DNA of 64,000 nt from Caldilineaceae bacterium SB0661_bin_32 (GCA_009841235.1 VXMH01000037.1:1-64000), one strand, 5' to 3'; shown: positions 8,803 to 18,633, numbered from the stretch's first letter. Translations and numbers: made by a program. The notes: generated by a model from the letters alone, not told the origin.

Positions 8803-10503
8803 ATGAAAAAGTCGAGACTTTCGCGCCGTGATTTCCTGAGCGTCTCCGCGACGGCGGCCGCCGGCGTCATGTTGACCGCCTGCGTGCCGGCAGTTGCACC
8901 GACCGACGAGCCCGCGGCAATGGCTGAAGCTGAGGCGCCGGCCGAAGAAGCTGCCGCCATGGACGGCGGAACGATGACCTTTTCCACAGGTTCCCCCTGG
9001 GGGACTTTCAGCCCCTTCCGACCGACCTACCAGTACGGCTACAGCAGCAACACCCCGGCCATGCTGACCCACAGCCGCCTGTTTGACCTCGACCGCAACA
9101 ACGACACGCACCCGAACCTGGCAACGGAGTGGGAGGTTTCCGACGACGCCACCGTGTACACGTTCAAACTGCGCGAGGACGCCAGGTGGCATGACGGCGA
9201 GCCTGTCACGGCGAACGACGTGGTGAGCACGGTCCGGTTCATCCTGACCCAGGCCACCAATATCAATCCCCGGCGTTGGATCAGCGCTCTCAAGGGTGGG
9301 CAGGACTTCTATGATGGCGTAACCGATGAGCTGCCGGGCGCTTACGCGCCGGATGACTTCACCGTCGTCTTCGAACTGGAGGAAACAAACGTCGGCTGGC
9401 ACCTTTCAGCAACGACCGACCTTCAGATTCTGCCGGCGCACATCTTCGACGGCGTGGCGCCCGAAGACATCGTAGAGCACCACGCGCCCGCCTGGTACAC
9501 ACCCGAACTGAACATCGGCTCCGGTCCTTTCAAGTTCGTCCGCGCTGAGCGGGACCAGTTCGTTGAGCTGGTACGCAATGACGATTACTACGGCGGCGCG
9601 CCCAAACTCGAGCGCATCATCTTCAAGAACTTCGGTGCGGCCGACACCCAGTTCATCGCTTTGCAGAAGGGCGAGTTGGACGTATGGAACGTCCCGCAGG
9701 ACTTCTACGAACAGTCGCTGGAACTGGACAATGTGGACGTCCACCTGGTAAACCGCAACTATATTCGCGTCTTCCTGCTGAACTATGAATCGCCGGTCCT
9801 CGCCGACAAGCGCGTGCGGCAGGCCCTGGCTTACGCCATCGACCGTGAGGGGATCTGCGAAGGTCTCTATTCCGGCCTCTGCGTACCCTACAACTCTTAC
9901 ATGGAGATGCGGCCCTGGTTGGCTGACGGCCTCAACGAGTACGAGTACAATCCTGAGAAGGCAAAAGAGCTGCTGGCTGCGGCCGAAGCCGACGGCACCT
10001 GGGACCCGAGCAACGTGCTGCGCGTCAACTGGTACTACAGCGATGCCCTGCACCAGGACATCATGGCCGCGATTCAGCAGAACCTGAAGGCTGTCGGAGT
10101 GGAGACACAACTCCAGTACCTGGAAGGCACTTCGGCCGTGGAGACACAGAGCGCATGTGAATTTGAGATGTACTATCAGGGTTGGGGCTTCTCCTTCCCC
10201 GAGCAGTACAACTCCTTCTTCACCGATGCCGAGCGCTGCCGCACGCCTTGGGGCGATCCCGACGCCCAGGCCCTCTTCAATCAGACGGCGACCACGGTCG
10301 ATCTGGAGGAGCGGATGGCGATTCACGAGCAGATCCAGCGGCGTTTGAACGATGAGCTGCCGATGATGCCCTTCCTGCAGTTTATCGGCCCGGTGGCGGT
10401 CAACAAGCGGGTACAAGGCTTTAACGAGGACGCCCTCTGGAACCGCTACTATCCGTGGAGTAACGGCTTCGCCAACGCGGTAAACTGGTCTGTTTCGGGT
10501 TAA
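8803..10503 (+). CDS. ABC transporter substrate-binding lipoprotein, Tat-type (set 2)
   Basis: Family 5 solute-binding protein, 566 aa. The signal peptide carries a twin-arginine motif (SRRDFLS, Arg 8-9) and a lipobox ending at Cys 27 (LTAC), so it is probably folded before export and then lipid-anchored. An Ala/Glu linker follows. The mature part contains DKRVRQALAYAIDREG, a standard family segment, and a C-terminal tail typical of Dpp/Opp proteins. The Tat route distinguishes it from the other three binding proteins here, which have Sec-type leaders. A hairpin at 10529-10554 lies between it and its permease. The downstream glycosidase-like and amidohydrolase genes suggest a glycan or amide ligand, but that is inferred. 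Confidence 0.92.
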   Translation: MKKSRLSRRDFLSVSATAAAGVMLTACVPAVAPTDEPAAMAEAEAPAEEAAAMDGGTMTFSTGSPWGTFSPFRPTYQYGYSSNTPAMLTHSRLFDLDRNNDTHPNLATEWEVSDDATVYTFKLREDARWHDGEPVTANDVVSTVRFILTQATNINPRRWISALKGGQDFYDGVTDELPGAYAPDDFTVVFELEETNVGWHLSATTDLQILPAHIFDGVAPEDIVEHHAPAWYTPELNIGSGPFKFVRAERDQFVELVRNDDYYGGAPKLERIIFKNFGAADTQFIALQKGELDVWNVPQDFYEQSLELDNVDVHLVNRNYIRVFLLNYESPVLADKRVRQALAYAIDREGICEGLYSGLCVPYNSYMEMRPWLADGLNEYEYNPEKAKELLAAAEADGTWDPSNVLRVNWYYSDALHQDIMAAIQQNLKAVGVETQLQYLEGTSAVETQSACEFEMYYQGWGFSFPEQYNSFFTDAERCRTPWGDPDAQALFNQTATTVDLEERMAIHEQIQRRLNDELPMMPFLQFIGPVAVNKRVQGFNEDALWNRYYPWSNGFANAVNWSVSG

Positions 10504-10528
10504 CGAGTTCGTGGAGAACAAGAGGAGA

Positions 10529-10554
10529 GTAGAGAGGCTTTTCCCTCCTCTCTA
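10529..10554 (+). promoter_or_regulatory. Intercistronic hairpin after SBP gene (set 2)
   Basis: Nine-base stem GTAGAGAGG (10529-10537) pairing with CCTCTCTAC (10546-10554), followed by a long pyrimidine tract (TTCTCTCTTTCTTTCC). It lies between the SBP stop and the permease start, as in sets 1, 3 and 4. Probable partial terminator or mRNA stabiliser. Confidence 0.6.
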
Positions 10555-10592
10555 CTTCTCTCTTTCTTTCCTCCCTCTGTGAGAGCATTGCT

Positions 10593-11555
10593 TTGCGAAC
10601 CTACATTTTGCGCCGCCTGGCGATCTCAGCGCCCATTCTCCTGGGACTGACAATGGTGACTTTCATATTCACCGAACTGATGCCCGGCGACTTTGTCGAC
10701 GCATTGATTCCGCCGCTGGCAATCGTCAACTACACGCCGGAACAGTTGGAGTCGATGCGCGAGAACTACGGCCTCAATAAACCGGCCCCGGTCCGCTACC
10801 TGATCTGGTTGCGCGAGTTGGGGAAGGGCAATATGGGGAGGTCGCTCATATCGGGGGCGCCGGTGCGCGACGAAATCCTGCAGCGGATGCCGGCTACCCT
10901 CCAGCTCACCGCAACTTCGCTTCTGTTTGGCATCCTGTTTGGCGCGGCCCTTGGGATTCTTTCCGCGGTCAAGCAGTACACTTGGGTGGACCAGACGCTC
11001 ACTCTGCTTGGCTTCATCTGGATATCCACACCGGGATTCGTTTTTGCGATCGGGGCGATCTTTCTGTTCTCATTGAAGATAAGTCTCTTCCCTACCTCCG
11101 GCATCACAGACTATGGCGAAGAAGCCTCGATTCTGACGCGCGTTCACCACATGTTCCTGCCGGCGCTGGTCCTGGGATTGGGAAGCATGGCCGGCTTCAT
11201 GCGCTACTCGCGCAGCAGCCTGCTTGACGTGATACGCCAGGACTACATCACGGTCGCGCGCGCCAAGGGGCTGGCCGAAAAGGCTGTCCTGCTGGGCCAC
11301 GCCCTGCGCAACGCACTCATCCCCCTGATAACGATAATAAGCCTGGATATCCCTTTCTTAATTGGCGGCACTGTCATCATAGAGCAGATTTTTGCCTGGC
11401 CGGGAATGGGAACATACAGCCTGACGGCAATATATTCACGCGACTATCCGGTCATCATGGGCGTGAATTTCATGGTTGCCCTCGTCGTCCTGCTGAGCAA
11501 CCTGCTTGCCGACATCACCTATGCATTCGCCGACCCGCGAATTCGTTACGAGTAA
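10593..11555 (+). CDS. ABC transporter permease, DppB type (set 2)
   Basis: DppB/OppB-family inner-membrane permease, 320 aa, beginning with a TTG codon that gives the expected N-terminus (RTYILRRLAISAPILLG). The periplasmic MPGDFVDALIPP segment corresponds to the family PGDP region. The EAA loop is at about DYITVARAKGLAEKA with HALRNALIPL, and the C-terminus ends LADITYAFADPRIRYE. About six spans. It lies 90 bp after the SBP gene, with the hairpin between them. It should form the channel with the next gene. Confidence 0.91.
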   Translation: MRTYILRRLAISAPILLGLTMVTFIFTELMPGDFVDALIPPLAIVNYTPEQLESMRENYGLNKPAPVRYLIWLRELGKGNMGRSLISGAPVRDEILQRMPATLQLTATSLLFGILFGAALGILSAVKQYTWVDQTLTLLGFIWISTPGFVFAIGAIFLFSLKISLFPTSGITDYGEEASILTRVHHMFLPALVLGLGSMAGFMRYSRSSLLDVIRQDYITVARAKGLAEKAVLLGHALRNALIPLITIISLDIPFLIGGTVIIEQIFAWPGMGTYSLTAIYSRDYPVIMGVNFMVALVVLLSNLLADITYAFADPRIRYE

Positions 11556-11663
11556 GAAAAGGTCCGGCCGCGCTGCGCGGAACTGCTGAGAATCCAATGG
11601 TATCCCTTCTACTCCATCGTCATTGTCCTGGGCAGGTGCGATCAGCATCGGAGAGGTTGGGCG

Positions 11664-12557
11664 ATGTCCGTTTCTGAACTCTCCGATACGCTGGACGCGC
11701 CCAAGAGGGACTCGGTGCAGCAGCGATTCTGGCGCCGGCTGTTCCGGCACAAGCTGGGAATGGTCGGCCTTGTCATGCTGTCGCTCCTGGTCATCGCCGC
11801 CATCTTCGCGCCCCTGCTGGCCGGTATCGACCCGGCGGCCATGGATCTGAAGATGAAGAACAAGCCGCCCAGCGCCGAGCACATCCTCGGCACGGACGCC
11901 ATAGGCAGGGACGTTTGGGCCCGCCTGGTCTTCGGCGCCCGCGTCTCGCTCTCGGTCGGCCTTGTAGCCGTGGGCATCTATACCTCGATCGCGCTCATTC
12001 TTGGCAGCATCTCCGGTTATGCCGGCGGCCACGTCGACAACGTCATCATGCGCTTCACCGATATCATCATGTGTTTCCCCACCTTTCTGCTGATCATCAC
12101 AGTGGCCGCGGTGCTGCCCCCCAACATCTTCAATATCATGGTGATCATCGGCATCTTCGGCTGGCCTGGCATGACGCGCCTGATACGCGGCCAGTTTCTC
12201 AGCCTGCGCGGCCAGGACTTCGTTATCGCTGCCGTTGCGGTCGGCGTCCCGACCCGGCGGATCATCTTTCGTCACATACTGCCCAACGTCGTCGGGCCGG
12301 TGGTCGTGGCCGCCACCCTGGGGCTGGCAGGCGCAATCCTGACAGAGTCAAGTCTGAGTTTTCTCGGCCTGGGTGTACAGCAGCCGACGCCAAGTTGGGG
12401 GCAGACCTTGACGACCGCGCTGCAACTCCCAATTCTGGAGAATATGCCCTGGCGCTGGCTTCCTTCGGCAACTGCGATCGCCTTCGCGGTCCTGTCGATG
12501 AACTTTTTCGGCGACGCCCTGCGCGACGCTTTCGACCCGCGCCAGCACCTGGACTAA
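11664..12557 (+). CDS. ABC transporter permease, DppC type (set 2)
   Basis: DppC/OppC-family permease, 297 aa. It has a hydrophilic N-terminus to about residue 30, the AEHILGTDAIGRDVWAR hallmark after the first span, an EAA loop (DFVIAAVAVGVPTRR with HILPNVVGPV) and the ending LRDAFDPRQHLD. ATG at 11664 follows a GGAGAGG-type ribosome site. The 108-bp gap from the DppB gene holds nothing obvious. Two propeller-hydrolase genes start 94 bp downstream on the same strand, so the imported substrate may be passed to them. Confidence 0.91.
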   Translation: MSVSELSDTLDAPKRDSVQQRFWRRLFRHKLGMVGLVMLSLLVIAAIFAPLLAGIDPAAMDLKMKNKPPSAEHILGTDAIGRDVWARLVFGARVSLSVGLVAVGIYTSIALILGSISGYAGGHVDNVIMRFTDIIMCFPTFLLIITVAAVLPPNIFNIMVIIGIFGWPGMTRLIRGQFLSLRGQDFVIAAVAVGVPTRRIIFRHILPNVVGPVVVAATLGLAGAILTESSLSFLGLGVQQPTPSWGQTLTTALQLPILENMPWRWLPSATAIAFAVLSMNFFGDALRDAFDPRQHLD

Positions 12558-12651
12558 CCCCGTCATGGACTTGGTCTGCCTATTCGATGGACTCGCGCAT
12601 CAGACCATTTCCCCTCTCAGAAAATGTCATAGTCTCGCATGGAATTGAGCG

Positions 12652-14103
12652 ATGACCGGTGATGGAGAAAGGCAGTTTCCAGCGGGAGAACGGCAGCTCT
12701 TCCTGGATGGAGACGACCTCGCGCGCATGGACGGACTGCGACGCGTGTTCCATCAGCCCCGGAAGCGGGGCGCCGTCATCCGGCGCGAGCCTGCCCTTGG
12801 CGGAAACCCGGAGATCCGAAGCGCGCCGGTTTGGGACCCGCAAGCGCGGGTGTGGAAGCTGTGGACTATCTGCATTACGCCGGAGGAGCTGCACGGCATC
12901 GCCGGCCTGTCGGGCTACCACGAGAGCCGCGACGGCCTCCACTGGTATCAGCCCATTTTGAGGGAAGCGGAATACCTGGGAACGCGGGAGAACAATCTCG
13001 TCTACATTCCGATGGGTGACGGATGCACGGCCGAGATCCTGGGTGCCGTCTACGACCAGGGTGACCCGGACCCGAGCCGGCGGTACAAGGCTTTGAGCTT
13101 CACGATGGCGCCTGAGCTGGCGATCCTTTTCGCAACTTCGCCGGACGGAATCCATTGGACGCGGGTGGACACGCCGCCGATTGCCTCGGGCGACGAGCCG
13201 AATTTCAGTTTCGATGAAAAAGAACATCTCTTTATCGCTACGGTTAAGGTCCCGGGGCCGTTCGGTCGTTCCCATGCCTTGACCGTCAGCGAAGATTTCG
13301 AAAATTGGAGCGAACCGGAGATGGTCTTCCATGCGGACGAAGAGGACCAGGAGCAGGCGCGGCGGATTATCGCCGACCGGCTGGCCGACCCGACGCTGCA
13401 ACAGCCCGTCTTCAACCACCCGGAGGAACACGCGGTTGACGTCTACAACTTCGCCATCTCCCGCTACGAGAGTCGATACATCGGCTTTGCCTCCATGTTC
13501 TACCATACGGGGCGCGCATGGAACGACCGCAACCATGACGGCTTTCATCACGTCCAGATGGCGTGCAGCCGGGATATGCGCAACTGGCGCCGTCTCGGCG
13601 AACGCGCGCCCTTCATCGGACCGTCGCCTCTTGGCAGCGGCGCCTATGACACGATGCAGATACTGGGACCATCTTTTCCGGTGGTCCGCGGGGACCAGCT
13701 CTGGTTCTACTACTCCGGCATCCGGCATCGCTGGCAGCCGCCCAAGGCCGGTCCCGAGCGGGCGGCCATCTGTCTGGCGGCACTGCGGCGGGATGGCTTT
13801 GTCTCTTTGGACGCCGGTGCAGAAGAAGGCACTGTCACGACTGTGCCCTTTCACTGGGAAGGGGAGCGGCTCTATCTGAACGCCGAGGCCGGAAACGGCG
13901 AGATTCGATGCGAGCTTATCGGTTCAGAAGGTCAGCCATTGGAAGGATACGAGCGGGGCAATTCCATACCACTGGCCGCGGACGGCGCTCGCCAGCCGGC
14001 GGTATGGCGCGAAAGGGAATTCATGCCCGCTGATAGCGAGAGCCCAGTGCAGTTGCAAATCTGGATACGAGACGCGAGTCTATACAGCTACTGGTTCGAA
14101 TAG
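12652..14103 (+). CDS. Glycoside hydrolase 32/43-like propeller protein
   Basis: 483 aa, predicted five-bladed beta-propeller of the GH32/GH43/GH68 type. Blade motifs are visible: VWDPQARVWKLWT, YHESRDGLHWYQP, TSPDGIHWTR, CSRDMRNWRR, each an Asp-containing turn followed by an aromatic strand. The C-terminal part (about residues 390-483) looks like a beta-sandwich. No signal peptide, so it should work on an imported sugar in the cytoplasm. Family assignment is by pattern only, and I cannot name the catalytic acids with certainty. The next gene is a clear paralogue starting 12 bp later. Confidence 0.62.
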   Translation: MTGDGERQFPAGERQLFLDGDDLARMDGLRRVFHQPRKRGAVIRREPALGGNPEIRSAPVWDPQARVWKLWTICITPEELHGIAGLSGYHESRDGLHWYQPILREAEYLGTRENNLVYIPMGDGCTAEILGAVYDQGDPDPSRRYKALSFTMAPELAILFATSPDGIHWTRVDTPPIASGDEPNFSFDEKEHLFIATVKVPGPFGRSHALTVSEDFENWSEPEMVFHADEEDQEQARRIIADRLADPTLQQPVFNHPEEHAVDVYNFAISRYESRYIGFASMFYHTGRAWNDRNHDGFHHVQMACSRDMRNWRRLGERAPFIGPSPLGSGAYDTMQILGPSFPVVRGDQLWFYYSGIRHRWQPPKAGPERAAICLAALRRDGFVSLDAGAEEGTVTTVPFHWEGERLYLNAEAGNGEIRCELIGSEGQPLEGYERGNSIPLAADGARQPAVWREREFMPADSESPVQLQIWIRDASLYSYWFE

Positions 14104-14115
14104 AGGGAGAGCGAA

Positions 14116-15585
14116 ATGGGATCTGACTCGAATCGAAAGTTCGCACGTTTGGAGAGGCAGCTGTTTTTCGACGACGACGACATTGCCCGCATCGACGGAT
14201 TGGAAAGGAGCCTGCACCAGCCCAATAAGAAGGGCGCAGTCATTCGCGCGGACCCAAACATGGAGGTTATTGGTTCTGACGGCGCTCCCATTTACCGGCC
14301 TCAGACGCGGACGGCGCCGGTATGGGATCCCGAGGCGGAACTGTGGAAATTCTGGACTATCGGGGCAAAGTTGGACTGGAACCAGGGGCGCTCCTCCTAC
14401 CACGAGAGCCGCGACGGGCTGCACTGGTACCAGCCATCCATAGGCCAGCTGGAGTTCCAGGGATCACGTGACAACAACCACGTCGCCATTCCCCTCGACG
14501 AGACGCGTACCTCAGAAGTGTTGGGTGTGATCTATGACGCCGGCGACCCCGACCCGAACCGCCGCTTCAAGGCGATCAGCTTCATCATGGAGCCCGATCT
14601 TTCGATCATCTTTGGTGTATCCCCGGACGGGATCAATTGGAAGAAGCACGATGCGCCCGCCATCCTTTCCGGCGATGAACCGAACTTCAGCTTTGACGCC
14701 GCCGATCACCGTTATATCGCTACGGTCAAAGTGCGGGGAAAGTGGGGACGCTCTCATGCCGTAACCACCAGCCAGGACTTCGACGAGTGGAGCGAACCGG
14801 AGCTGGTATTTCAGGCGGATGACGAAGACCAGGAGCTGGCGCGCGCGGTGATCGCGCGGCGCCTCGCCAATCCCGCGCTGCAGCAGACGGTCGTCAACCA
14901 CCCGGAAGAGCACGGCGTGGATGTCTATAATTTCAGCATTTCCCGCTACGAGAGCCGTTACATCGGGTTTGCCTCCATGTTCCACCACGTAGGGCGTTCC
15001 GTTGACGGCCGCAATCACGACGGCTTCCATCATGTGCAGCTGGCCAGCAGCCGGGATATGTACACGTGGGAGCGGCAGGGCAATCGCCGGCCATTTATCG
15101 ACTCATCCCCTTTGGGGGGAGGCGCCTACGACACGCTGCAGATGCTGGGGCCCTCTTCGCCGGTCCGCCGCGATGACGAGCTCTGGTTCTACTACACGGG
15201 AGTCAAGTTCCGGCGCCTGCCGCCGAAATGGGACCCGGACTATGCGGCTATCTGTCTTGCCGTCTTGCGGCGGGACGGGTTTGTCTCGCTGGGTGCTGGC
15301 GAGGAGGGTGGTTCGTTGGTAACCGAGCCTTTCAGCTGGGAGGGGGAGCGGCTCTATCTCAACGCGGTGGCGGACGATGGCGCGGTCACTGTAGAGCTGC
15401 TGGATGTCGACAGCCGGCCTGTGCCCGGTTACGGTGCGGAGGACGCGACCAGCTTGCGCGCTGATACTGTCCGGCAGCCGGTTGCCTGGGGCGAGAATAG
15501 CCGGATGCCTGATCCCGCCAGCGGGCCGGTCAGACTGCGCATCAATCTGACGAATGCTGAGCTATACAGCTACTGGTTCGAATAA
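14116..15585 (+). CDS. Glycoside hydrolase 32/43-like propeller protein (paralogue)
   Basis: 489 aa, similar in sequence to the preceding protein along its whole length, with shared blocks such as SYHESRDGLHWYQP, DGDEPNFSF-like loops, NHPEEH.VDVYNF and the C-terminal LYSYWFE. The main difference is an insertion near residue 50 (MEVIGSDGAPIYRP). It is a tandem duplicate that has diverged, which suggests two related substrates or a heteromeric enzyme. Predicted cytoplasmic five-bladed propeller with C-terminal beta-sandwich. The ribosome site GAGGGAGAG precedes the ATG. The true reaction is unknown. Confidence 0.62.
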   Translation: MGSDSNRKFARLERQLFFDDDDIARIDGLERSLHQPNKKGAVIRADPNMEVIGSDGAPIYRPQTRTAPVWDPEAELWKFWTIGAKLDWNQGRSSYHESRDGLHWYQPSIGQLEFQGSRDNNHVAIPLDETRTSEVLGVIYDAGDPDPNRRFKAISFIMEPDLSIIFGVSPDGINWKKHDAPAILSGDEPNFSFDAADHRYIATVKVRGKWGRSHAVTTSQDFDEWSEPELVFQADDEDQELARAVIARRLANPALQQTVVNHPEEHGVDVYNFSISRYESRYIGFASMFHHVGRSVDGRNHDGFHHVQLASSRDMYTWERQGNRRPFIDSSPLGGGAYDTLQMLGPSSPVRRDDELWFYYTGVKFRRLPPKWDPDYAAICLAVLRRDGFVSLGAGEEGGSLVTEPFSWEGERLYLNAVADDGAVTVELLDVDSRPVPGYGAEDATSLRADTVRQPVAWGENSRMPDPASGPVRLRINLTNAELYSYWFE

Positions 15586-15688
15586 TCCCTGTTGAAATTT
15601 TGAGCCGGATATGGGAACCTGTCCCCCATAAGGCAACTTAGTCATGGAATTGCTATAGGAACATTGGTACAACTGCGAGGAACCGACA

Positions 15689-17017
15689 ATGGGTCAGACA
15701 ACGACTGCCGTAGAGACAACTTACGCCTCGGAAACGCCCAGCTCACGCCAGCAGTTCGAACAGGATCGCAAGTCGATGCCTGGCGGGGCGAAGGGGGCCT
15801 ATTTTTACGCGCCCTATCCGATTACCATGCAGCGGGGTGAGGGTTGCTATCTCTTTGACATAGACGAGCGGCGGCGGGTCGATTTTGCCAACCACCATAC
15901 CGGGCAGATCCTGGGCCACAACAATCCCGCGGTACATGCGGCGGTCGATGCACAGCTCACCAGGGGCATCGCACTTGGCGCGCCGACCGGTGCAGAAGGG
16001 GCGCTGGCGGAGGAGATGTGCAGCCGCGTTGCTTCCCTGGAAAAGGTCCGCTTTTGCAACTCCGGAACGGAGGCATCCTTGCACGCGATCCGGCTGGCGC
16101 GAGGGTTCAGCGGGCGTACAAAGATTGCCAAGATGGAAGGCGGGTACCACGGCAGCCATGACCTGGTTGAGGTGAGCGTTGCTCCGGCGGTGGACAAGGC
16201 AGGGCCCGCCGATGAACCATACTCCGTGCCGACTGCCGGTGGCATGTCTCCAAATGCCCCCTCTGAGGTGATTGTATTGCCTTTCAACAATGAGGAAGCG
16301 TTGGAGAGGCTGGTCCGCCGTCACCGCGACGAACTGGCCTGTGTGATTCTCGACCCCAAAACAGGTATCCTGCCGGTCCGCAAGGAGTACGTACAGGCTG
16401 TGCGCCGCGTGACCGAGGAAAACGACGTGCTGCTCGTTCTCGACGAAGTCGTCGCATTTCGCGTCGCCCGCGGCGGCGCCCAGGAATACTACGGCATCAG
16501 CCCGGATCTGACGACGTTCGGCAAGCTGGTGGGGGGCGGGTTCCCGGTCGGTGCGTTTGGCGGCCGCGCCGACATCATGGATCTGTTCGACAGCAGCGGC
16601 GAGCCGACCGGCTTCTTCCAGAGCGGCACTTTCAGCGCCCATGCGGTGGTGATGGCGGCGGGCCTTGCCACTTTACAGCAGTTGACGCCGGGCGCCTTCG
16701 AGCACCTGAACGGATTGGGCGAACGCCTGCGCGCGGGGCTGGAGGCGCTCAGCGCTCGCATCAGTACGCCTCTGCAGTCGGTTGTGCTCGGCTCGCTCTT
16801 CAGTGTCTATTTCACCGACGGGCCGCTGGTCGACTACCGGAGCCTGGCCGGAAACGACGGAGCAATGGCCCACAGAGTATTTCTCTCGCTGCTGAACCAA
16901 GGATATTTCCTGAGCCAGGGTCTGTCGATGAACGCGCTCTCGCTGCCTATGGAGGATGAGCATATCGACGGACTCGTGTCAGCATTTGAAAAAGCAATTG
17001 AAGAGAGCAGGCTATAG
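15689..17017 (+). CDS. Class III aminotransferase / glutamate-semialdehyde aminomutase-like
   Basis: PLP enzyme of the class III (ornithine/GSA) group, 442 aa. The N-terminus follows the aminomutase pattern (KSMPGGAKGAYF, then GCYLFDIDERRRVDF and TGQILGHNNPAV). The PLP phosphate loop is CNSGTEAS, the cofactor-binding Asp lies in LVLDEVV, and the Schiff-base lysine is K279 in TTFGKLVGGG. The context argues against a role in haem synthesis: it lies between glycosidase-like genes and amidohydrolases, so it more likely transaminates an amino-sugar- or omega-amino-type intermediate of a catabolic pathway. The start is supported by GCGAGGAA before the ATG. Confidence 0.85.
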   Translation: MGQTTTAVETTYASETPSSRQQFEQDRKSMPGGAKGAYFYAPYPITMQRGEGCYLFDIDERRRVDFANHHTGQILGHNNPAVHAAVDAQLTRGIALGAPTGAEGALAEEMCSRVASLEKVRFCNSGTEASLHAIRLARGFSGRTKIAKMEGGYHGSHDLVEVSVAPAVDKAGPADEPYSVPTAGGMSPNAPSEVIVLPFNNEEALERLVRRHRDELACVILDPKTGILPVRKEYVQAVRRVTEENDVLLVLDEVVAFRVARGGAQEYYGISPDLTTFGKLVGGGFPVGAFGGRADIMDLFDSSGEPTGFFQSGTFSAHAVVMAAGLATLQQLTPGAFEHLNGLGERLRAGLEALSARISTPLQSVVLGSLFSVYFTDGPLVDYRSLAGNDGAMAHRVFLSLLNQGYFLSQGLSMNALSLPMEDEHIDGLVSAFEKAIEESRL

Positions 17018-17112
17018 CAGTAAGTTTTCCAGTTTTCCCGGAGGCAAATGGCCGGTAGGGACAGAGATCGCAGGTCTCACGCCTCAAACCAGATCGGTTG
17101 AAAGGACCAACC

Positions 17113-18633
17113 ATGTACGCTATCGACGTAATTTCTGAATTCAGCGTCAATCCAATCCCGGAGCCGGATACGACGCTGGAGGCGCTGCTGCGTCAGACGG
17201 AGGAGCACGACACGACGCTGACGCTGACAACATCACGGCGGGGCCTGGTCAACCAGGTCAACCCGGAAGCCGTGGCTGAGACCCTCGAAATCGTCGCGCA
17301 GCATCCTCGCCTGCTGGGCGTGGGCACGCTCGATCCCAGGTACTTTCTGAACTGGCGGGACGATCTGCAGGCCTGTGTGGATGGAGGTTGCGTGGCGATC
17401 CGCTTCGCGCCGGGGCCGCAGAATTGGAGCCCGGAGACTTTAGTCTTCGAGCATATGGTGGAGGCGGTCGGCGCGGCTGGGTTGCCGATCATTGTTGATT
17501 TCAAAGGATCGGACCAGGCGTTGAGCTGGATCCGCAAGGTGGCGGAGGTCTGCCACCGATATGATGTACAGGTGGTCATGAACGAGGTCAGCTATGCCCA
17601 TATGGGCGAGTTGATCACGGTCATGCAGGTTTACACGAATGTGTTTGCCGCGATTCGCTGGCTTTGTCTGGCGGACGGCATCGAGGTCATGGTCGAGGCG
17701 GGCATCGGCGACAGGCTGCTCTATGGCAGCAACTCGCCCAAGTATTCGATACGGTCTCTGCGCAATCAGATCTTCATGGCGAAGATCTCTGATGAACAGA
17801 AACAGGCGATCCTCGGCGGCAATGCCTTGCGGTTGCTCGATATGGACATCGAAGAACTGCCCGCGGACCCGCTCATGATCAAGGCCGAGGCGGACTTGCC
17901 GGACGAGCCGATCATCGACATCCACGCTCACGTGTCCGGCTTCCACTGCGCGGAGCCATTCAACACGCGATTCGAGACGAACGTTCCTGAGATGACGGAA
18001 CGGTGCAATATCCAGTACACATTTGTGTCATCTTACAACGCGATCAACTATGACATGCGCGAGGGCAACGCCGATACGCAGGCCTTTCTCGATCGATACC
18101 CCAACCTGCGCGGCTACATTGCAATAGACCCGCGCGACCTGGCGGGCTCGGTTGAGCAGATGGAGCTCTATTTTCAGGATCCCAGATTTGTGGGGGTGAA
18201 GCTCTACTGCCCATTTGGCGGCAACATGGCGACCAAGCGGATGCAGGACCTGTTGGACGAGATCGCGCGGTTTGGCCGGCCTACCAAGATTCACATGGAT
18301 GAAGGCGGTTCACCCTATCCAGGTGTGCGGTCGGCCGCTGAGCGCAACCCGGACCTGGTGATCATCAAAGCTCATGGGGATGATGCAGAGGGCGCGCGGC
18401 AAGTGGTGGATCTGCCGAACGTGTACTTTGAATTTTGCAGCAGCGGCATCAATGCGGGAACAATCCGCCGCTCGATGGACATTCTGGGACCGGAGCGGAT
18501 TCTGTTCGGCACCGACCAACCGCTCTTTGCGCCGTGGTTCGAGTACGGGGCCTATGCCGATGCGATTCAGACTCAGCGCGAGGCTGATTTGATCTTCCGT
18601 GAGAACGCCAGACGTATCTTCCGCCTGGACTGA
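17113..18633 (+). CDS. Tandem amidohydrolase-2 domain protein, N-half degenerate
   Basis: 506 aa, about twice the length of a single amidohydrolase-2 (ACMSD-like) domain, and made of two copies. The C-terminal copy (about 262-506) is intact: HAH metal ligands at H271 and H273, HMDEGG and KAHGDD in the middle, and FGTDQP supplying the metal Asp. The N-terminal copy (about 1-255) keeps the fold and order, but the HxH is replaced by I7-S-E9 and the terminal GTD by YGSNSP. Start at ATG 17113 with AAAGGA seven bases upstream. Such enzymes decarboxylate or hydrolyse carboxylated rings, lactones or amides. Probably one active and one structural or regulatory half. Confidence 0.8.
   Translation: MYAIDVISEFSVNPIPEPDTTLEALLRQTEEHDTTLTLTTSRRGLVNQVNPEAVAETLEIVAQHPRLLGVGTLDPRYFLNWRDDLQACVDGGCVAIRFAPGPQNWSPETLVFEHMVEAVGAAGLPIIVDFKGSDQALSWIRKVAEVCHRYDVQVVMNEVSYAHMGELITVMQVYTNVFAAIRWLCLADGIEVMVEAGIGDRLLYGSNSPKYSIRSLRNQIFMAKISDEQKQAILGGNALRLLDMDIEELPADPLMIKAEADLPDEPIIDIHAHVSGFHCAEPFNTRFETNVPEMTERCNIQYTFVSSYNAINYDMREGNADTQAFLDRYPNLRGYIAIDPRDLAGSVEQMELYFQDPRFVGVKLYCPFGGNMATKRMQDLLDEIARFGRPTKIHMDEGGSPYPGVRSAAERNPDLVIIKAHGDDAEGARQVVDLPNVYFEFCSSGINAGTIRRSMDILGPERILFGTDQPLFAPWFEYGAYADAIQTQREADLIFRENARRIFRLD

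Noticed and set aside
15689..17017. hemL (glutamate-1-semialdehyde aminomutase) in tetrapyrrole synthesis
   Set aside because: No other haem gene is near, and the catabolic context favours a different class III aminotransferase; family similarity alone cannot decide.
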